The notes beneath the pieces are model-generated. The model was given only the letters and a program-made list of their open reading frames with translations. It searched no databases and was not told the DNA's origin. Below, one piece after another: positions 8,104 to 16,908 of a stretch of DNA of 64,000 nt. This stretch comes from a virus. Every line of letters begins with the position of its first letter. Position 1 is the first letter of the stretch. The position numbers were made by a program, and so were the translations under genes. The DNA is taken from IMG/VR virus record IMGVR_UViG_3300017917_004222, positions 83,840 through 147,839 of that record, one strand, 5' to 3'.

Positions 8104-11100
8104 ATGCTTACTATTCCAAGTCAATTGCTTTTGGGTGCAGGAGCATCTGAACCCGCACCGACCCCGGGGCAAAACTGGATACCCCGAATGCCCGGGGTAT
8201 CGGCTTTCAACGTCAAGTCTACATATTCGCCCGAGCTGGGTATTTTTGTTGTTGTAGGCGCCAACGGAACAGTACTGACATCCCCGGATAATTTGGCCTG
8301 GACCAGGCAAATATCCGGAACCTCATTTCAATTGAACGATGTGGTCTGGTCAGGCACTCAGTTTGTAGCAGTGGGCAACACAGGTACAATCATCACCAGT
8401 CCCGATGGCGTTACATGGACCGCCAGAACTTCGGGTACCACTGTTACGTTGAACGGGGTGTCTTGGTCGGGTACTCAGTTTGTGATAGCAGAAGCCTTTA
8501 GCGCACGTTTTATCACATCAACTGACGGCATCACATGGCAACGAGTGCAGTTTTCACAGCCCTATGCTGGCATGGTATATGTGTCATCATCTAACCTGTT
8601 TGTGTCAGTAGGTACTTTCGGGGTAATTCAAACCTCGCCTGATGGCGACACTTGGACTATACGCACCAGTCCAACTTCGCAGACGCTTAACTCAGTTGCA
8701 TGGAATGGAAGCATTCTAGTAGCAGTGGGCAACTCGGGCACAATCGTCACCAGTCCCGATGGTGTCACTTGGACGGCTAGAACCTCAAATACCAACGTCA
8801 CATTGTCGTCGGTCACATGGTCAAGCTCCAACAATCAGTTTGTGGTTGTGGGCAACAGTGGTACAGTGTTAACGTCACCCGACGGAGTATCTTGGACATC
8901 ACAGTTGCTTGGCCAATCTATATTGGATGTGACCTACGCACCAACATTGAATACGTTTTTGGCAGTGGGCACAATTGGGCTAATTGCAACCAGCACCGAC
9001 GGCGCCACCTGGACGCCGCAACAACCGGCCACACTCAACCAATTGAACGGGGTCACCTGGAGTGGCAGCCAGTTTGTGGCTGTAGGCAACTCGGGCACAA
9101 TTTTGACCAGTCCCGATGGCACCACGTGGACTTTGAGGACCTCGGGCACAACTGCCATCTTGACTTCGGTAGTTTGGGGCAACAACATATTTGTCGCAAC
9201 TGCGTTTGGTCAGGTGTTTACTTCTCCAGACGGCATCACTTGGACCCCACGAACAGTAAGCAGTGGTAATCAATTCACCAACATCACTTGGTCTGGGACT
9301 CAGTTTGTGGCTGTGGGCAACACTGGCATCGTGGCCACCTCGCCTGACGGAGTCACATGGAAAGTAGTAGGCCATAGCAATACGCTTTTGGGCAATATAG
9401 CATATTCATCCTCGCTGGGTGTGTTTGTGTCAGTGGGTGCAAACGGCACAATATTACGATCAACCGATGGCAATTTCTGGGAAAGACAGGTATCGGGCAC
9501 TGCCAACCAATTGAACTCAGTCATATGGAACGGTACAAATTTTGTAGCGGTGGGAAACACCAGCACGGTGCTGATCTCGCCTGACGGTATAACATGGACC
9601 CTTAGGGGTGCCGCCGCACAGGATGTTCTGTGGATTGCACAATCGCCCAGTTTAATGGTTGCTGTGGGAACAACTGGCATGATTTCGACCAGCACCGACG
9701 GGCAGGCTTGGACTGGAAGAGTAACGGGCACTACCAACCGAATGACCTCGGTGGCCTGGAGTGGCAGCCAGTTTGCGGCAGTAGGAGCCGGGGGTACAGT
9801 TCGCACCAGTCCTGATGGCATCACGTGGACCGCACAAACTTCGGGAACCACTAGTCAATTTCAGGGCGTGGTGTCATCTGGAAGTCAGTTTGTGGCCGTG
9901 GGAGCCGGGGGTATGATTTCCACCAGTCCCGATGGCGTCACATGGACTGTACGAACTTCGGGAACTGCTAACCAATTGAACAGTGTGACCTGGTCAGGAA
10001 CTCAGTTTGCGGCAGTGGGTGCCACAGGCACAATTGTTACCAGTCCAGATGGCATCACGTGGACCACCAGAACTTCGGGCACCACTGTTTCGTTAAACGG
10101 GGTATCTTGGATCGGCAGCCAGTTTGTGGCAGTGGGTGCCACAGGCACAATCCTTACCAGTACCGATGGTGTGACCTGGACACTAAAATACCAAGGCATT
10201 ACCAACAACCTTTTGGGAATCACTTGGGACGGTGCTCAGTTTGTAGCGGTGGGAGCCACCGGTATTATTCGTACCAGCCCCGACGGTGTCACCTGGACCA
10301 CCCAGTCGTCGGGGGTTAGTACTCAGTTAAGTGGTATAGCTTGGACTGGAACCACTCTTGTGGCTGTGGGGGCCCCGGGTGTGATTCGCACCAGTCCCGA
10401 TGGCATCACCTGGAGTGGGCGAGCCAGCGCCACAACCACAACATTGAACCGAGTCGTTTGGTCGCCACAGCAGTTTCTTCTTGTGGCTGTGGGCGCCCTG
10501 GCAGTTACCACAAGGTCGCCCACATCTAACGGAGACGGATGGATTGCCCAACCCACTGGTACCTCTAGCAACTTGGTGGGAGTGACATGGTCAGGCACTC
10601 AGTTTGTGGCTGTGGGCGCGTCAGGTACAGTTAGCACCAGTACTGATGGTGCCGCGTGGATTTTGAGAACGTCGGGTACTACTAGCCAATTGAACAGTGT
10701 GGTCTGGTCAGGCACTCAGTTTGTAGCAGTGGGCAACACAGGTACGATTGTTACCAGTACTGATGGTGCCGCGTGGATTTTGAGAACGTCGGGTACTACT
10801 AGCCAATTGAACAGTGTGGTCTGGACTGGCACCCGGTTTGTGGCAGTGGGCGTCAGCGGTGTCATACGTGCTAGTGACGATGGCAGTACCTGGACTGGTC
10901 CTTTTTACTCGCAAAACTTAACATACACCCCGGTGTATGCAAGTTCTCTAGGTTTGTATGTTGCAACTGGAGCCGGTGGAACAATAATCACATCTCCGGA
11001 CGCAACGTCTTGGACCACACGTACAGTTGCCACCACGCTTGAACTATACATGACTGCATGGTCAGGTACCACACTAGTGGTGGTGGGGCAAAGCGGTGTA

Positions 11101-13116
11101 ATTTTTACATCAACTGATGGCATCACATGGACCAGCCGCACTTCGGGCACCACCAACAACTTGTTGGCAGTGACTTGGAGTGGAACACAGTTTGTGGCGG
11201 TGGGTGTGTCGGGCACAATTCGTACTAGTCCAGACGGCACCACCTGGACCACTAGAACCTCGGGTACCACTACAACATTTCAGTCAGTAACATGGTCAGG
11301 CAGTTTATTTGTGGCCGTAGGCAACTCGGGAATGATTCGTACCAGTCCCGATGGCATCACTTGGACAGTTCGCACGTCGGGGACCTCTAACACTTTGACA
11401 TCAGTGGTGTGGACTGGCAGCCAGTTTGTGGCAGTTGGCGCTTCGGGCACGGCTCTCACCAGCACTAACGGCATCTCTTGGACCATTAGATCCACAGGAA
11501 CCACCAACCAATTGAACGGTGTGGCTTGGAGTGGAAGTCAGCTGGTGGCAGTGGGATCACTGTCTACAATAATAACATCCACCGATGGCATCACATGGCA
11601 ACGTGTAAATCTCGGTAGTGAAGCGTCTGGTACTGGTGTGGCATGGGTCAACAGTCAATTCTTAACTGTGGGGCCCAGCGGGTTCGTTGCCACATCAGCC
11701 AACGGGTCTAGTTGGACAGTGAGGTCCTACAATCCCAGCCTCAGTACGCTGAACACAGTTGTGTGGTCAGGATCGAAGTTGGTAATTGGAAGCGTAAACG
11801 GGCGGGTATCAAACAGCAGTAATGGAATCAACTGGCAAACCACGTTCTTGGGTTATCCAACTGACACTAGAGACATAGCGTTTGGTAACGGTCTTTATGT
11901 TGCTGTTAATGTTGGATCTGTTTTCACAAGCACTGATGGTGTAAATTGGACATTTGTGCCTATTTTTGGGACCTCATCCACCAACCTAAATGCAGTGGTC
12001 TGGAGTGGCACTCAGTTTGTGGTTGTGGGTTCCACAGGCACAATTGTCACCAGTACCGATGGTGCCACCTGGACCATTAGAACCTCGGGCACTGTGCAGA
12101 ATCTCAGCGGGGTGGTATGGAGTGGTACTCAATTTGTGGCCGTGGGGGTTAGCACTATTCTCACCAGCCCCGATGGTGTCACTTGGACTTCAAGAACCCC
12201 GGCTGCTTCCACTAGTTTTTTTGATGTATCGTGGTCAGGCAACCGATTCATAGCGGTGGGTCTCGACACGCTTATCACCACCAGCACTGACGGCATCTCT
12301 TGGATTGTAACCAAAACCAATCAGTCTTTGCTGGATACTGCTTATGCATCCTCTCTTGGTCGTATTGTGTCTGTGGGCAGCAACGGTGATGTGATGACCT
12401 CTGCTGACGGAATCACATGGACTGGTCGCGTGTCGGGCACAACCAATCAGTTGAGAAGATTGACCTGGACCGGCAGCCAGTTTGTGGCAGTAGGCGCGTC
12501 GGGCACAATTCGCACCAGTCCCGATGGCATCACTTGGACAGCTCAAACATCGGGAACTGCCAACTCTTTGATCGGAATTGCTTGGAGTGGTAGTTTATTC
12601 GTGGTTGTGGGCAACACAGGTACAATCATTACCAGTCCAGATGGCGTGACCTGGACCACCAGAACTTCAGGTACCACTGCCCAATTGTTTGATGTGGCCT
12701 GGGGCGGCGGCCAATTTGTAGCAGTGGGAGTAGCAGGGACAGTGCTTACCAGTCCAGACGGTGTGACCTGGACGTTACGAAATTCGGGATTAGCCAACGC
12801 GGCCCTGTCAAGAATAATTTGGGACGGTACTAGATTTTTAGCAGTGGCTTCCATATTGTATTACAGTACTGATGGTATCACATGGCAAACATCAGCACCT
12901 CAAGACTCGGCATCGATAATATTGGGAGGCCTAACAAGTGGCAATCAGATTGTTGCCGTGGGCAGTAGTGGTCGCATTTATGTGTATACCGGAGTCTCAT
13001 CCTGGACCAGGACACTAGCAACGCTCACTGGCGGCGAACTCAACTCAGTTCTCTGGACTGGTACACAATACGTAGCCACTGGACAAACTGCTGCAATACT
13101 AACCAGCAACAACTAA
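8104..13116 (+). CDS. Giant beta-propeller repeat protein (about 41 blades)
   Basis: 1670 residues made almost wholly of a repeat of about 39-40 residues. Each unit reads roughly: WSGTQFVAVGNTGTI, then TSPDGVTWT, then ART SGTT and a linker. I count about 41 'S(P/T)DGxxW' or degenerate equivalents. Related repeats (BNR/sialidase, Ycf48-like, GLUG) fold as propeller blades. No catalytic sialidase Arg triad or RIP motif is visible, so an adhesin or ligand-binding role is more likely than an enzyme. The first 35 residues are a non-repeat leader. It follows fibre genes directly, so it is probably part of the virion. Strong internal DNA similarity makes the gene prone to copy-number change. Confidence 0.8.
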   Translation: MLTIPSQLLLGAGASEPAPTPGQNWIPRMPGVSAFNVKSTYSPELGIFVVVGANGTVLTSPDNLAWTRQISGTSFQLNDVVWSGTQFVAVGNTGTIITSPDGVTWTARTSGTTVTLNGVSWSGTQFVIAEAFSARFITSTDGITWQRVQFSQPYAGMVYVSSSNLFVSVGTFGVIQTSPDGDTWTIRTSPTSQTLNSVAWNGSILVAVGNSGTIVTSPDGVTWTARTSNTNVTLSSVTWSSSNNQFVVVGNSGTVLTSPDGVSWTSQLLGQSILDVTYAPTLNTFLAVGTIGLIATSTDGATWTPQQPATLNQLNGVTWSGSQFVAVGNSGTILTSPDGTTWTLRTSGTTAILTSVVWGNNIFVATAFGQVFTSPDGITWTPRTVSSGNQFTNITWSGTQFVAVGNTGIVATSPDGVTWKVVGHSNTLLGNIAYSSSLGVFVSVGANGTILRSTDGNFWERQVSGTANQLNSVIWNGTNFVAVGNTSTVLISPDGITWTLRGAAAQDVLWIAQSPSLMVAVGTTGMISTSTDGQAWTGRVTGTTNRMTSVAWSGSQFAAVGAGGTVRTSPDGITWTAQTSGTTSQFQGVVSSGSQFVAVGAGGMISTSPDGVTWTVRTSGTANQLNSVTWSGTQFAAVGATGTIVTSPDGITWTTRTSGTTVSLNGVSWIGSQFVAVGATGTILTSTDGVTWTLKYQGITNNLLGITWDGAQFVAVGATGIIRTSPDGVTWTTQSSGVSTQLSGIAWTGTTLVAVGAPGVIRTSPDGITWSGRASATTTTLNRVVWSPQQFLLVAVGALAVTTRSPTSNGDGWIAQPTGTSSNLVGVTWSGTQFVAVGASGTVSTSTDGAAWILRTSGTTSQLNSVVWSGTQFVAVGNTGTIVTSTDGAAWILRTSGTTSQLNSVVWTGTRFVAVGVSGVIRASDDGSTWTGPFYSQNLTYTPVYASSLGLYVATGAGGTIITSPDATSWTTRTVATTLELYMTAWSGTTLVVVGQSGVIFTSTDGITWTSRTSGTTNNLLAVTWSGTQFVAVGVSGTIRTSPDGTTWTTRTSGTTTTFQSVTWSGSLFVAVGNSGMIRTSPDGITWTVRTSGTSNTLTSVVWTGSQFVAVGASGTALTSTNGISWTIRSTGTTNQLNGVAWSGSQLVAVGSLSTIITSTDGITWQRVNLGSEASGTGVAWVNSQFLTVGPSGFVATSANGSSWTVRSYNPSLSTLNTVVWSGSKLVIGSVNGRVSNSSNGINWQTTFLGYPTDTRDIAFGNGLYVAVNVGSVFTSTDGVNWTFVPIFGTSSTNLNAVVWSGTQFVVVGSTGTIVTSTDGATWTIRTSGTVQNLSGVVWSGTQFVAVGVSTILTSPDGVTWTSRTPAASTSFFDVSWSGNRFIAVGLDTLITTSTDGISWIVTKTNQSLLDTAYASSLGRIVSVGSNGDVMTSADGITWTGRVSGTTNQLRRLTWTGSQFVAVGASGTIRTSPDGITWTAQTSGTANSLIGIAWSGSLFVVVGNTGTIITSPDGVTWTTRTSGTTAQLFDVAWGGGQFVAVGVAGTVLTSPDGVTWTLRNSGLANAALSRIIWDGTRFLAVASILYYSTDGITWQTSAPQDSASIILGGLTSGNQIVAVGSSGRIYVYTGVSSWTRTLATLTGGELNSVLWTGTQYVATGQTAAILTSNN
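8230..13110 (+). repeat. Tandem coding repeat, about 117-126 bp unit
   Basis: Array of about 41 units inside the propeller gene. Recurrent DNA words include the codons for TSPDG followed by a Val/Ile-Thr-Trp-Thr triplet set, and for FVAVG. Most units diverge at many positions, but one pair is nearly identical (see 10636-10824). The array is a coding repeat, not CRISPR: there are no unique spacers and the reading frame is kept throughout. Confidence 0.85.
10636..10824 (+). repeat. Recent exact blade duplication
   Basis: The 72 bases from 10636 to 10707 recur identically at 10753-10824, an offset of 117 bases (39 codons), and code for STDGAAWILRTSGTT plus the start of the next blade. All other blade pairs I compared differ at many synonymous positions, so this is a young duplication. 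Confidence 0.8.
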
Positions 13117-13130
13117 TTTAAGGACAAAGC

Positions 13131-13688
13131 ATGTATCTAAAGATCACACAAAACCAAATGGTATACCCGTATGATGTTTCGCTCCTGCGAACTGAACACC
13201 CAAATGTGTCATTTCCGTCGGACTACAAAACCAATTATGCACTGCTGGCAGAGTTTGGAATACACTGGGCGACCGAAACCCCGCCGCCCCAAGTTGACAA
13301 ATTCACCCACCGGGTTCAAGCAACAGACCCAGCCGAAGTCAACGGTGAGTATGTTCAGCAGTGGCAGGTTATAGAACTCTCGGAGCAAGAACAGCAAGAC
13401 AAAATACGTGCGGCTCAGCGTGAGTTTGAAGCACTGGTGCAAGAACGGCTGAATGCATGGGCCATGCAGAAGGGCTACAACGGCATTGAGTCAGCTGTGT
13501 CTTACGTGTACAGCAAAGTAGCTAAATTCGCCGAAGAAGCAAGATATGCAGTTGATATGCGAGATGCTATGTGGGCTAAATTGTACGAGATATTTGATCA
13601 AGTGAATCAGGGCCAACGAGCCATGCCGCGATCACTTGCTAAAATCGAATCTGAGTTGCCAACCTTGACCTGGGACACCGCAGAATAA
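13131..13688 (+). CDS. Phage protein with helical C terminus, possible fibre assembly protein
   Basis: 185 residues; AAGGA site upstream of ATG. N-terminal 75 residues are beta-type (MYLKITQNQMVYPYDVSLLR, with PSDYKTNYALLAEFGIHW). The C-terminal half is a long amphipathic helix region (QEQQDKIRAAQREFEALVQERLNAW) then SYVYSKVAKFAEEA. This architecture resembles small fibre-end proteins that hold a DUF4376-like helical domain and often follow fibre genes as tail fibre assembly or hinge proteins. It is the last + gene before a convergent minus-strand block. Confidence 0.55.
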   Translation: MYLKITQNQMVYPYDVSLLRTEHPNVSFPSDYKTNYALLAEFGIHWATETPPPQVDKFTHRVQATDPAEVNGEYVQQWQVIELSEQEQQDKIRAAQREFEALVQERLNAWAMQKGYNGIESAVSYVYSKVAKFAEEARYAVDMRDAMWAKLYEIFDQVNQGQRAMPRSLAKIESELPTLTWDTAE

Positions 13689-13700
13689 CTGCCACAGTGG

Positions 13701-14117
13701 TCAACTGATGCTGTGTTCCACCTGTTGCAGCTTGGCCTGCACAGCATCCACATTCACAGTGTTCCACAGGCCTGGGTGCAAGGGCCTGGGCCAATGCCCA
13801 CGATCTATCCAAGCCCAGCCCAGGTGCTCGTGATTGAGAACCGGCACAAACTCCGAATCCACCACGCACACCCAGGTGTGATATTCAAACATGCCATCGG
13901 CGCTGGTGAATTTTTCCAGGGGAACCAAGCGTTGGTAATCGGGGAAGAAGCCCAGCTCTTCTGTGCACTCTCGCTCCATGCCGCCCAGCAGGGTTTCGTT
14001 GAGTTCCAGTTTGCCCCCGGGCAAGGCCCAGGTGCTGGGGTGCCGTGGATCGTTGCGCAACAAGAACAGGTAGCGTCCGGTTGCTGCGCTCTTGAACAGC
14101 ACACCAACCGCTTTCAA
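13701..14117 (-). CDS. Nudix hydrolase
   Basis: Complete Nudix box: G35, E41, R49-E50, E53-E54, G56 in the pattern Gx5Ex7REUxEExGU, preceded by TWALPGGKLE. Such enzymes cleave nucleoside diphosphates linked to another group (oxidised dNTPs, NAD-type or sugar nucleotides). I chose a TTG start at 14117 that overlaps the gp15 stop codon (TTGA) and has GGAG about 9 bases upstream; this gives 138 residues, a normal Nudix size. In-frame ATG codons lie upstream (to 14264) but would extend the protein far into gp15 with basic, unrelated residues. Likely translationally coupled to gp15. Substrate cannot be read from sequence. Confidence 0.8.
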   Translation of the reverse strand: MKAVGVLFKSAATGRYLFLLRNDPRHPSTWALPGGKLELNETLLGGMERECTEELGFFPDYQRLVPLEKFTSADGMFEYHTWVCVVDSEFVPVLNHEHLGWAWIDRGHWPRPLHPGLWNTVNVDAVQAKLQQVEHSIS

Positions 14118-15517
14118 AGTACCAGACTCCAAAGGCCGCCGGGATAGACTCCTTGGTAACTCTTGATCCATGCCTCTCCGGTCCATTTGTATTGTGTTCC
14201 TGTGGTGATGTTGGTAACGTATTGAATGTCTTGCTGGTTTGTGCTGGCAAACACCACACGCCATCTTGTGCCATCGTACTCGATGATGTCGTTGGCCTGG
14301 GCCACCAAGGGCTGCCCTAGATCCCCGCGCCAGGCTTGGGGATTGTATGCGTTTATTGTAGCACCAGTGGGTTCAGTTAGCAAGTATCGTGTGCCAGCCG
14401 CAGCAGGCGGCAGCCCGTTGTCGGGTCCACTCACTTGAGGATCAATAATGGCATCAATTGGTGCCAGGGTATTTTGCGGAGCAGTATCTGGATCTGGCGA
14501 GAATATGATCAAGCGGGTGTCATTGGGATCCACAACAAACGTACCCACAATGGGAGACTCGTCGTTTTGGTCTCTGAACAGTCGAATTTGACTCACACCT
14601 GGGCGGTATACCCCGTATGCATCCAGCAGCGCTGGCCACAACAGCGGACTGTCGCCCACAATTTCGGTGGGAGTCAGTGTGTCTAGGCTGCCGTTGGGTA
14701 CCACAGCAGGGGCATACAAGCACTGAATCTTGTTGTCAATCACCACCAGTTTGTAGTTCCAGGGAGTGACCATGACTCGAGTGCCCAGCAACAGATCATT
14801 GTTGGTGATGGCGTCGCGCAGGTCGCCTTGAGCATCGTAGATGCCGGCCACGATGCGCTCTACCACACCCAGCTTCTTGACCTTGGCCGGAGCGCTGATC
14901 CAAATGGGAATGTTGAATCTCAGGGTGGCAATGTCAATGGGATTTTCAGTACCAGTGGGTATGGTTCTTGACGTCCAGGTTGTGGATTCAAGCTCAACTA
15001 CCGAGAGACTGGTCCAGTCAATATAGTTGTCGGTGCTCTGTACTTCCAGGCTGGGGTTGAACAAGGTCACAATCTGTTCCAGCAGTTGAAACTTTTGATT
15101 GGTGTTTGAAGTCCAAATATCCAAATTGATGGTGAGTTTGTAAGGCACTGGCATCAGCCGCTCGATTGTGAATGCATTGCCCTGTGTGGTTTCGTATGTT
15201 TCGGTCACGGGATCGTAAGTTCGCTGCCGTACATGCATCTTGCTCACATGATACGGCTCTTGCATCCTGGGGCGATCGTAGTCAAACCCAGTGATGTAGA
15301 AAGTCATGAGCGGTGTACTGGGCAGGTTGTTGGCCGAGTTTTCTTGCAGAATAGTTTGCGCATTGCGGCTGGCATCGCCGTAGCGAATGGGCACACGAAT
15401 CAGTGCAGCAGCCTGGGTATTGGGATCGATGCCATACTCCACTTGAAACCCGCTGAAGATTCGAGTGAACTGCAGCAGGAAACGTCGGATTTGTTCGTCG
15501 TAAAAGAAGGCTTGAAT
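14114..15517 (-). CDS. gp15: Tail sheath stabiliser / tail completion protein gp15
   Basis: T4 gp15 caps the tail sheath and joins tail to head. Here the likely N terminus QAFFYDEQIRRFLLQFTRIF parallels T4 gp15 (FGYFYNSSFRRYATLMGDLF), and LIRVPIRYGD parallels its IRVPITYAS. Further matches: VPYKLTINLDIWTSN, FQLLEQIVTLFNPSL and the TLRFNIPIWISAP strand. These conserved first residues are encoded upstream of the first standard start (GTG at 15442). The frame opens after a TAG, and the only codon with a proper ribosome site (AAGGAG, 7 bases) is ATT at 15517, giving 467 residues. T4 gp15 is 272, so there is a C-terminal extension of nearly 200 residues. It lies 20 bases downstream of gp14 on the minus strand. 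Confidence 0.8.
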   Translation of the reverse strand: MQAFFYDEQIRRFLLQFTRIFSGFQVEYGIDPNTQAAALIRVPIRYGDASRNAQTILQENSANNLPSTPLMTFYITGFDYDRPRMQEPYHVSKMHVRQRTYDPVTETYETTQGNAFTIERLMPVPYKLTINLDIWTSNTNQKFQLLEQIVTLFNPSLEVQSTDNYIDWTSLSVVELESTTWTSRTIPTGTENPIDIATLRFNIPIWISAPAKVKKLGVVERIVAGIYDAQGDLRDAITNNDLLLGTRVMVTPWNYKLVVIDNKIQCLYAPAVVPNGSLDTLTPTEIVGDSPLLWPALLDAYGVYRPGVSQIRLFRDQNDESPIVGTFVVDPNDTRLIIFSPDPDTAPQNTLAPIDAIIDPQVSGPDNGLPPAAAGTRYLLTEPTGATINAYNPQAWRGDLGQPLVAQANDIIEYDGTRWRVVFASTNQQDIQYVTNITTGTQYKWTGEAWIKSYQGVYPGGLWSLVL

Positions 15518-15537
15518 TTTGATTCTCCTTGATAGTG

Positions 15538-16908
15538 TCAGCTACTGGGCTGCCCAGGCTGTGTACCCGGCCTTGGTCTAGACGGCTTGTTGCCGCCTGC
15601 ATCGCCGTTGTCAGCACGAGGCTTGAGAATTTCGCTGAGACTCTGACGGCTGGGAATGTTGCCCTGGTCAGTAGTGGGCACTGTGTAACTGTTGTTCACA
15701 AAGCCCGAACGCAAGGTGTTGTTGTTTGGACCGTTGTCAAGATTGGTTCGCACCTTTTCTTCGATCTTGATCCAAGTGGATCCGTTGTAACGGAACAGAC
15801 GATTGGGGAAGTAATCCAAACGCAAGCAGTAGTCGCCGGCCACTGCATTGGGCGGAAAGCTCACACCTGGAGTCACTGGCAATCCGTTGGGAGGAATGCC
15901 GTCGCCTGTGAGGTAACCGGCTGTGTAACCATCGCTGCGCGGAGTCACGTTCATACCGCCCTGTGTGCCATCCACTGTGTCGGTATCTTCAGTTGTGAGA
16001 GAAACAGGGTTAGCCGGCTGCCCATCCACTGTGGTGGGCTCGATGTAGAACGACACAGTGTCGTAGCCACTTAGTGGTACCTCCACGTTGGCTTGTGTGA
16101 CAATGGCATCGTTCAGTGCAGTGTCTTTGGCTCTGGTACCTTGCACTTCGCTGATGGTGGGCGGAGTGTATTCAGTCCAGTAACTGGGGTTGGAGATTTC
16201 AACGCCGGCAGGTACGTTTTGTGTGGCACGATAGTACACATCGCTGGAGTTCACAATGCTGCCAGCAGGATAGTAGTCACCCGGATCCCAGATGTATTCG
16301 CTCACAAACGGGCGATTGGTAATGGAGTTGTATTCTTGCGAGTCTGTCAATGGCGTGGCCTTTACTCTCCACAGGTGCGGAAGCCATGTTTGCGAGAACC
16401 CCTCGCTGGCAAATGCAGCATCCTGTATCACATAGTATTTGGGCAGGGGCAGCATGGCAGGGTTCAAGGGATTGTAATCCTTGAGATTGGGCAGTTCCAG
16501 CACATCACCGTTCATGAGCTTGCGCCCAATGGTGTCGATCATGCTGTTGTAGTGGAATGTGATAAACAGGGTGTCGTTGTTGAGAAACAGGCCAAACTGA
16601 CTGAGGTCAAAGTCCACGTCTTGTTGGTTGTAAACACCTCGCATGACATACACATCAGGCGCATACACCCGATCGCGGTTTTCCAACAGCAGCAAGTCTT
16701 GGATGTTCAACACGCTTTGTTCTTCGTACACCGGCTGTGTGGCATCAGCATTGCCCGAAAATGCCGAATCCTCGCCCCCAGTTTGTGGACCTATGTAGCG
16801 ATGAACATAGATATCCAGTCCGCCCACGGTGTATTGTTCTCTTATCGTCCGGTCAAGAAACTGGTAGTCTCTTGTGCGGTTAGGCCGCCACAAACTTAAT
16901 CTTGGCAT
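15538..16908 (-). CDS. gp14: Neck protein gp14
   Basis: 456 residues. The N-terminal 270 residues follow the gp14 neck-protein pattern: MPRLSLWRP, a beta region with GLDIYVHRYIG, VYAPDVYVMRGV, FGLFLNNDTLFITF, GDVLELPNLKDYNPLN and WLPHLWRVKATPLTDSQEY. gp14 forms a ring above the connector together with gp13 and seals packaged DNA. T4 gp14 is 256 residues; the extra C terminus here includes a chitin-binding-like W/Y segment (DPGDYYPAGSIVNSSDVYYRATQ) and a Pro/Gly/Ser-rich end. The ATG lies inside the last codons of the upstream HNH gene. In T4 gp13 directly precedes gp14; here gp13 is about 3 kb away on the other strand. Confidence 0.75.
   Translation of the reverse strand: MPRLSLWRPNRTRDYQFLDRTIREQYTVGGLDIYVHRYIGPQTGGEDSAFSGNADATQPVYEEQSVLNIQDLLLLENRDRVYAPDVYVMRGVYNQQDVDFDLSQFGLFLNNDTLFITFHYNSMIDTIGRKLMNGDVLELPNLKDYNPLNPAMLPLPKYYVIQDAAFASEGFSQTWLPHLWRVKATPLTDSQEYNSITNRPFVSEYIWDPGDYYPAGSIVNSSDVYYRATQNVPAGVEISNPSYWTEYTPPTISEVQGTRAKDTALNDAIVTQANVEVPLSGYDTVSFYIEPTTVDGQPANPVSLTTEDTDTVDGTQGGMNVTPRSDGYTAGYLTGDGIPPNGLPVTPGVSFPPNAVAGDYCLRLDYFPNRLFRYNGSTWIKIEEKVRTNLDNGPNNNTLRSGFVNNSYTVPTTDQGNIPSRQSLSEILKPRADNGDAGGNKPSRPRPGTQPGQPSS

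Noticed and set aside
8104-13116. Possible CRISPR array in the repeat-rich region
   Set aside because: Repeats are in one reading frame, diverge gradually, have no unique spacers and encode blades; this is a coding repeat.
8104-13116. Ycf48 photosystem assembly factor or sialidase
   Set aside because: Same blade type, but no photosynthesis genes nearby, no signal peptide and no sialidase catalytic residues; size and context fit a virion adhesin.
14117-14264. ATG starts for the Nudix gene upstream of 14117
   Set aside because: They add basic residues inside gp15 without a ribosome site; the TTG overlapping the gp15 stop gives a normal Nudix length.
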